Shown: one piece after another, positions 58,237-64,000 of the stretch
Layout of the letters: each line of letters begins with the position of its first letter
How positions within the stretch are numbered: the stretch's first letter is position 1
Assembly: GCA_024364735.1 (NCBI GenBank)
Contig: JAGFNQ010004744.1
Coordinates: 62,001 to 126,000 of the forward strand
Reading direction: 5' to 3'
DNA: 64,000 bases
From: Boesenbergia rotunda
Taxonomy: Eukaryota > Streptophyta > Magnoliopsida > Zingiberales > Zingiberaceae
Program-made: the position numbers and the translations under genes
The notes under the pieces: model-generated
Databases searched by the model: none
Told to the model about the DNA's origin: nothing
The model's input: the letters and a program-made list of their open reading frames with translations, nothing else

Positions 58237-58370
58237 TTTTCACAATTTATAATATTCACAATTTATAAACATTTTTATTCACAATTGATAATATTCACAA
58301 TTTACAATATTCACAATTTACAAGCATTTTTATTCACAATTGATAATATTCACAATTTACACTGATAATA
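58237..58370. repeat. 55-base tandem repeat in CACTA-3
   Basis: ATTCACAATTTA.AA.CATTTTT followed by ATTCACAATTGATAATATTC occurs twice with a 55-base period, in a longer ATTCACAATTTA-rich tract. AT-rich ACAAGTTT units recur at 60600-60690 beside the other copy of the gene end. Confidence 0.85.
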
Positions 58371-58464
58371 GTTTACAAAATTCACTTATAATACAGTGCA
58401 TTATTTACAAAAGTGTTTGTATTCCATATTAAATATAAAAAATATCTCAATTCACAAGTTCTAT

Positions 58465-58535
58465 AAAACTTCATCATTCACAAGTTGTTCTTTGGGGCTG
58501 CTTGTTAACTCGATCTGCTTTAACACTGCATAAAA
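58465..58535 (-). pseudogene. Second copy of the Ulp1-gene last exon
   Basis: After TATGCAG the minus strand reads TGTTAAAGCAGATCGAG, like the true last exon at 60684-60745 (GCAG|TGTTAAAGGATAG). In the same frame it gives LKQIELTSSPKEQLVNDEVL and a stop. It lies just downstream of the captured synthetase exons. Confidence 0.5.
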
Positions 58536-58579
58536 ATAATAAATTGGGATAAGAGATTATATACACACAAATAAGACTG

Positions 58580-60121
58580 CTTCCATTTTGGATCTCTCAG
58601 TTCAGTTGGATTCAATAGTTTCCCACAATTTTCACATTGATCACCTCGTGCTGATTCGTAGTTGCAGTTCAATGTGGGGCATGTACCCTCAACAAGACGA
58701 TCCGCCAAGAAGCGTTGGCATGTGTCACAATATAACTGTATGCTCTCAAAATGTGATGTATTTTATTTAAAAAAAAAGAAACAACCACATGAAGGAATAA
58801 CTTGCAATTCAAGTACCTTAATTGCAATTCATAAACATACCTGTTGCATTATGTTTTCTGAGAGCCAGTTATTGTCCATAAGTTTCTGGAAAACTGCTTG
58901 GCACACTTCAGTCTGCTGAGTGGATGTACGTCCAAACTCATCAAAGCTTATATCAAACCACTTATATACTTCCCTATGAATTGCATGATACCTAGAAAGC
59001 GCAGAAAAAATAGAAGTCAGGAAGTGCTAGTTTAGGACTTAGCTACTAAACCTCTTTTCATTCACATTGCTTATCATTATGAAACAAAGACAAAATCTTT
59101 GTAGTGGGCAATGGAAATTTATTTACAGTAAGAAGCAATGGACAGGCACAAAATGAAGAACAAGAAAGACTTGAACACAATAGAACAAGATGTTAAGGTT
59201 ATAGGCATTTACGCAAATACATTTAACCATATATGTGTATCAGACAATCAGATGCTTAGTGTAATGCTATACAGTCTCAACACAAATAGTAATTGGATAC
59301 ATTAAATCTGTAAACAAGTCAAGCTTTAAGAGTCATTTAACTTTTTATTTATCTAGCATTTGAACTAATACTCATCTTTAATTATGTCATAAAGTGATGC
59401 TGATCAAGAAGCTATTTAATTTTACCTATCAGTTAAATAAGTTCTTAAATGAAAAATGTGGCATGTATAATAATTATTTAACTTCAAATGATTCTTCCTG
59501 AAATGATAATGAACAAATTGCAGCCAGTTTGTGGTGGCAAAGTTCAGTGCACACAGCCACGCCTAACTCTTCAAAGGAGAAATCTTAACGTGAGTATAAC
59601 CTATCCTGAAACATATAATGATCTATCAAGTGCTCTCGCTTGAAATTTTCTTTTTCCACACATGGCATAATTATTATGAGATTGCATAAATCAACTCCAT
59701 GTGCAGTGTATCCAAAATCAGAATATCCTGGAGTTGAACTGACACTTACTGTTGTCTTTAGAATTTAGACGATCGTTTTGTTTATAACTAACAGATATTT
59801 AAGAATCCAATTACCCAATAAAAAGAAGGCATTATAATGGCGATACTTTATCAGAGGAAAGCAGGAACAGAGCAGGACCATGCGCACAAATGCAAATTAG
59901 CATAGATAAAAGATAAGATGATCTAAAACTTAACTTCATGATCTCAAAGTCAATAAATACATCACATTTAACTCACTTGTCACATATCTCCTTCGGAGAG
60001 CATTTCTCCTCCATAGCTTTGGTCTCCGTAGCCGTCCCGTACTCATCTGTTCCACACATGTATATAGTGTTGTACCCCCGGAGCCGGCAGTATCTGGCAA
60101 ATACATCCGCGCTCAAAACGC
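58580..60121 (-). pseudogene. Captured methionyl-tRNA synthetase gene fragment, three exons
   Basis: Exon A (60121-59977) reads VLSADVFARYCRLRGYNTIY and MCGTDEYGTATETKAMEEK, the class I catalytic-domain start. Exon B (58991-58841) reads YHAIHREVYKWFDISFDEFG and VFQKLMDNNWLSENIMQQ. Exon C (58735 to about 58580) reads LYCDTCQRFLADRLVEGTCP and the zinc-binding NYESARGDQCENCGKLLNP. Introns of 985 and 105 bases have GT...AG ends in the right phase, so the exons join in frame. HIGH and KMSKS motifs, anticodon-binding domain and C-terminus are missing. This is a DNA-level copy of part of a cytosolic-type MetRS gene inside the transposon; it cannot charge tRNA. Confidence 0.9.
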
Positions 60122-60683
60122 CTTCATCGAATAGAAAAAATCAGTCGACTTTCTATCTTCAATCCATAAGAACGAAGAAAGTTAGATTATATCAAGCAGG
60201 TTACATCCACATGTATAAAACAGTGTATACCTCCACATGTAGCTCAGCTTCACATACTGGCAACAGAGAATATTATTAGGAAAAATAATAAAAAATTAGA
60301 ATAAAACATTATGACTGGGGTGAGCATACTTGGGTGTTATCAAGAAAGACTGCTTCACATACCTCCATATGTTACAACTACAAAAGAATATAAAGCATAC
60401 CTAGATGGACTTGTGAGGTAGAGACATGCTCGTTTGCAGTTTGTAGCATCTACATGCTCAACTAACAGGTCAACATCTTCCTCCTATATATTACACTGAC
60501 AGAAGATTACAAAAGCTAGAAAATTTACACTGATAACTATTATACAGATATCTTGTACTTGCATATTAATGCAAGCAAACATCCTTTCACTGCATGTGAC
60601 AAGTTTTCCAAACTCACAAGTTTTACAACACATCATCAATCACTTAAGAGTTTCACGAGTTTTTCAATTCACAAGTTTCATAA
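60122..60683. other. AT-rich stretch between captured exons and the Ulp1 gene
   Basis: No coding content recognised. Bases 60600-60690 have ACAAGTTTT units. Confidence 0.4.
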
Positions 60684-63600
60684 TCAATCCGCGATTGGGG
60701 CCAACTTCTGAAGCTCGATCTCATAACTATCCTTTAACACTGCCTAAAAAAATGAAATTAGAAATTATAGAAAATACAATATAATGTAAGCTACTTTTAA
60801 AAAAAACATCATTCCATGAACTTAAATCTAAATAGAATAATGATCTTGTATGATTCCAAACCTATTCAGAAATATGATCTTGAATGCACTCCGTCAACTC
60901 GGCCCGAACCTCATCAATTTGATCACGAGAGTAACCTGTTTTTGTGAACTGTGAACACAGACAAATTAAATTGGCGAGTGGTTAATGGGAAAAACAATCA
61001 ACACTGATCACTTTGCAATTCTAAATAGTTAATGTCAAAGAATTTGAGATAAGCTTAATATAGTTACTATTGATCTCAGTGAATCTCTCTCGATAGTCTC
61101 AACTTCTTCAATAATTTGTTTCATGTATCTCATCACAAAAAAACCGCATTGTTTCGCATCCGGTTGTTGAGGAGCCTATATATGGTAATCATTGTCAAAT
61201 AGTTAACGAAAATTATACACATTCCAATATATGTTAAACAAAAGTATACATACCTTAACTACTTCCCACTTAGCATTTTTTCTCCCTTTCCTTCCCTTGG
61301 TAGAATTAAACAAGCGTAATGCCCTTCATACGTTATGAATATTTGTTATATAAAATTTATATTAAAATATAAATTTACTGACAGAAATCTGAACTCACAT
61401 TTCCATTACATATTTACAATCATCATCTCGAATGCGGGAACTAAGGGAATCCAACACATAAATAGTATCCTTGTAAGGTTCAATTACACTGAGAATCCAA
61501 TGGAAACTAGGCAAAGACATATGGTTAGATCATAAAATTTAATAAATTAGCGAATGGAAGCATTTTAAAGTGAAGTTTTATTTTGCACTTACCCGACATT
61601 ACATGGCACCAAAACAATTTCATCTGATGATGCACCGGTTAGCCTATCAGCTAAAAGAGTTGCCCTTTGGTTCAGCATTTCAAGCTTAGCTGTTTTGTCT
61701 TGTGCCATTTTTGCTAGAAATGGGATTTTGTGGGGATTCATAAATCTGAATTTCTTTGTAGTGTTATCTTTCAGCTTCTTTTTATACAGACACCTATCAA
61801 TGCAAAGAAAATAAAATTAAGATACGAAACAATAATGTAAAGCAAACATAAGGATCACTCATAATGTTTCATTAATGAATATAAAACATCATCTGTGAAG
61901 AAAATGTTTCTGAACTTGCTTAAATAATTTCACTTACCATATGTAGGCAACGATCAAATTTACTGAAATTGGCTCCAAATGATACAAAGAATTTATATCC
62001 TCAAGGTCCAGAAAAAGTTCACAATCTTCATCAAAAACTTCATTATCTAAACGCAGTGTTATACACCTTCCTCCATCTAGAGCATGCTTACTGTAACAAT
62101 ATAACATATGTAATGATCTTGGGACACTTGTTGACAAACTAGGTTTCTTTTGTGGTTGTTCAAACTTCTTCCTTCCAGGCTTCTAATAATATCAAATGTA
62201 AACAAGTTAGATAGCTAGGTTGAATAATAATACAGTCACAATTTAACTTGAACTATAATAACTCATATACCTTCTCTTGCTTCACAATCTGCTGTTCAGG
62301 CCAAGCCACAACAGATCCTATGGCATCACCAATGACTTCACATTCACTTGGAATTGGATATGGCAAACGAGCTGATTTGTCCACTGCTTGATCAATGGAG
62401 ACTCGAATGCAATTAATGGGAAATGGAACACCATGAAGCATTTTATCCTGTCCATTGAAACCAACAATTGTACCATATGCAGCAATATTTGTGGCAGATT
62501 CCAATGTCAGCGCAACTGATTGACCCTAAAATATAAAAAGGCATTTCGATTATTTTCAGTTTATAACGCTATACTAAAAATGAATATAACTATAACTTTG
62601 CTTTTATTATACCTGTAACACATCATCTTTACGGATAATCTGTACACCATCTTCGTCAATATTCATCTGATGAAACTTCACCGAGCAACTACCTTTGTCA
62701 TCAATTGAATTTTCCCATGCACCCCTTTTATGCATCATAGCTTCAAGTTTTTGGATGCGTACATCTTGTTGTGAAATTTGCATCTTCGCCTCCTGCATCT
62801 CCCTTTTATGCTCAGCGATTAGTTCTAGGGTAACATCAAATTTCTTCCTTGTTCTAGGAACATTGAAATAGATTGTTGGGTTGATATGACCTCCTATACC
62901 CCGCACGCGGCCAGCAATTTCTTGAGTATCAAGTGCCTTGGTCAGAATATCCTGTTTTGGTCCTTCAATTTGCAGCTTACCCTCCCTCTTTTGTTGTATA
63001 TATTCATCCTGTTATGCAACATTAAAAGAAATTATTATTATACAAGGTATCATTTTATTAAATTTACAGGTTTTATGTATTGTTAATTTGCTTACAATCT
63101 TGTGGACTGTGTTCACCAAATCTTCTCCTTGAAACTCTCCTCCTTTGTTGGCGCGTCCTTTCTTCCACATAATAGCTCTGTTGATGTCTTTATCATCACA
63201 TAATTCATTCGCCTACAACAAAGAAAAATCAAATGACAAATGTGAAATAATTTTATGTGAATCATTTGGAATGGTTCTTAAAGGAAATATAGTTTACAAA
63301 TACTTACAATTTCTTCAGCAAAGCGTGCATATCCTTTGCGTGAGAGTCGATGAGGATATCTATTCTTTTTCCTTCGCTCTTTATTATCATCACTGAGTTT
63401 CTAGTTATTTCAAGCATGGGATATATCAAATTTGAATAATACATAGTGACTTTTGGTCGAACAGTTTCAAAAGAAAATATATTAAGAAACTTACAATGAA
63501 TTCTTCTGAAATCCGACTAATGACAAACGCACGCCAATCTTCTCTTGTAATTTCAAAGCCAACAGGTGGCTCATTCAGCTCCTCAGGTTTGTCACGCCTG

Positions 63601-64000
63601 CTCATAATGAATTTTTGGGTGAGATGGGTTTTGTATTGCCTCCACTTACTGTTTGCAGATCTCAAACATCCCTTTTTCCACCTTGAATCCACATTATACA
63701 TCAACTGTACATCACATAAGTGGAAAACATTAATAAGATTAACACAGACGACATTAAATATATATAATTAGAAGGTAAAGATTATAATTGTTAAAAATTG
63801 CTAACTTACATTCACTGATTCCCATATTAATTCTTTACTAGCAGCTGGGACATGCTTCCATGTCTTGTATTTAATATTAATTTTTTGCCGAGCCAGCACA
63901 CCAATGTAACTTTGCATCGCTACAGCAGCTGGTCCTATCGGTTGTCCTAATTGATTGAATGACACATCCTTTCGAATACCTTGCATTCTTTGCTTCGAAA
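60684..64000 (-). CDS. CACTA-3 transposase-like/DUF8039/Ulp1-like protease gene, about 13 exons, 5' end outside
   Basis: Exons (minus strand, approximate): 63986-63812, 63703-63496, 63402-63311, 63213-63096, 63010-62614, 62525-62265, 62185-61940, 61797-61594, 61510-61400, 61337-61257, 61178-61060, 60950-60860 and 60745-60684 (stop TGA). The first four resemble plant En/Spm Tnp1-like proteins (PAAVAMQSYIGVLARQ, WRQYKTHLTQKFI, INRAIMWKKGRANKGGEF). The fifth has GRVRGIGGHINPTIYF and a coiled coil. The sixth is the DUF8039-like region (CIRVSIDQAVDKSARLPYPI, CEVIGDAIGSVVAWPEQ). The rest form a Ulp1-like C48 protease: FHWILSVIEPYKD (His), YVLDSLSS (Asp, about 61450), AKQCGFFVM (Cys, 61146-61148). 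No stop was met in the exons I joined. Role unknown; SUMO or related isopeptidase activity is inferred from the fold. Confidence 0.8.

Larger units (their letters stand above)
57927..64000 (-). mobile_element. CACTA-3, left part of a CACTA transposon
   Basis: Left end CACTACAAGAAAAAAGTTAA, then the same ACAACGCTTTTT subterminal units as CACTA-2. It carries captured methionyl-tRNA synthetase exons and a multi-exon DUF8039/Ulp1-like gene on the minus strand. The right end is outside the window; a TNP2 gene, if present, would be there. ATG (57924-57926) is the expected 3-base duplication. Confidence 0.9.

Noticed and set aside
59515..59592. Plus-strand exon-like piece (PVCGGKVQCTQPRLTLQRR) between AG and GTGAGT
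   Set aside because: Too short, inside the MetRS intron and on the opposite strand; no recognisable product.

Overview
The window is repeat-dense intergenic DNA of a flowering plant, most likely a monocot. No intact ordinary host gene is visible. Nearly everything is a transposable element or a piece of one: Ty1/copia LTR retrotransposons primed by methionine-tRNA-type sites, Ty3/gypsy-like fragments, several solo LTRs, and four CACTA (En/Spm) DNA transposons. The genus is not identified. Element names below (Copia-1 to Copia-5, CACTA-1 to CACTA-4, LTR-B, LTR-C) are local labels.

Left part (1-23088) is a deep nest. Copia-1 (minus strand, 1-5453) lies inside CACTA-1, whose right end is at 7955. 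CACTA-1 lies in the 3' LTR of Copia-2 (minus strand, right end 14992). Copia-2 interrupts an LTR of family LTR-B (14993-16352), which lies in the gag gene of Copia-4 (minus strand, 16353-23088). Copia-4 also carries CACTA-2 (17632-22045, duplicated TAA) in its leader, and Copia-3 cuts its LTR at 23088.

Middle part (23089-43257): Copia-3 (minus strand) has all coding domains in pieces but no 5' LTR in view. A gypsy-like background follows, holding solo LTRs at 31363-36810 (GAAAT duplication; itself holding a 3.4 kb solo LTR at 33387-36743 flanked by CTCAT), 37137-38389, 38582-40344 and 41037-42671 (TTTTA duplication).

Right part (43258-64000): a decayed TNP2 transposase gene (CACTA-4, plus strand) is split by the full-length but mutated Copia-5 (43903-53533, both LTRs present). 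Two head-to-tail LTRs follow (55172-57926), then CACTA-3 (57927 to beyond the window). CACTA-3 holds the most intact gene here: a multi-exon minus-strand gene joining a plant transposase-like region, a DUF8039-like region and a Ulp1-like (C48) cysteine protease domain with His, Asp and Cys in place. CACTA-2 holds a dead copy of the same gene. CACTA-3 also carries three consecutive exons, with introns, of a host methionyl-tRNA synthetase gene, and CACTA-1 carries a SERK-type leucine-rich-repeat fragment. These captured host fragments, the Ulp1 fusion gene, and a non-coding block conserved between two Copia elements are the points most worth following.
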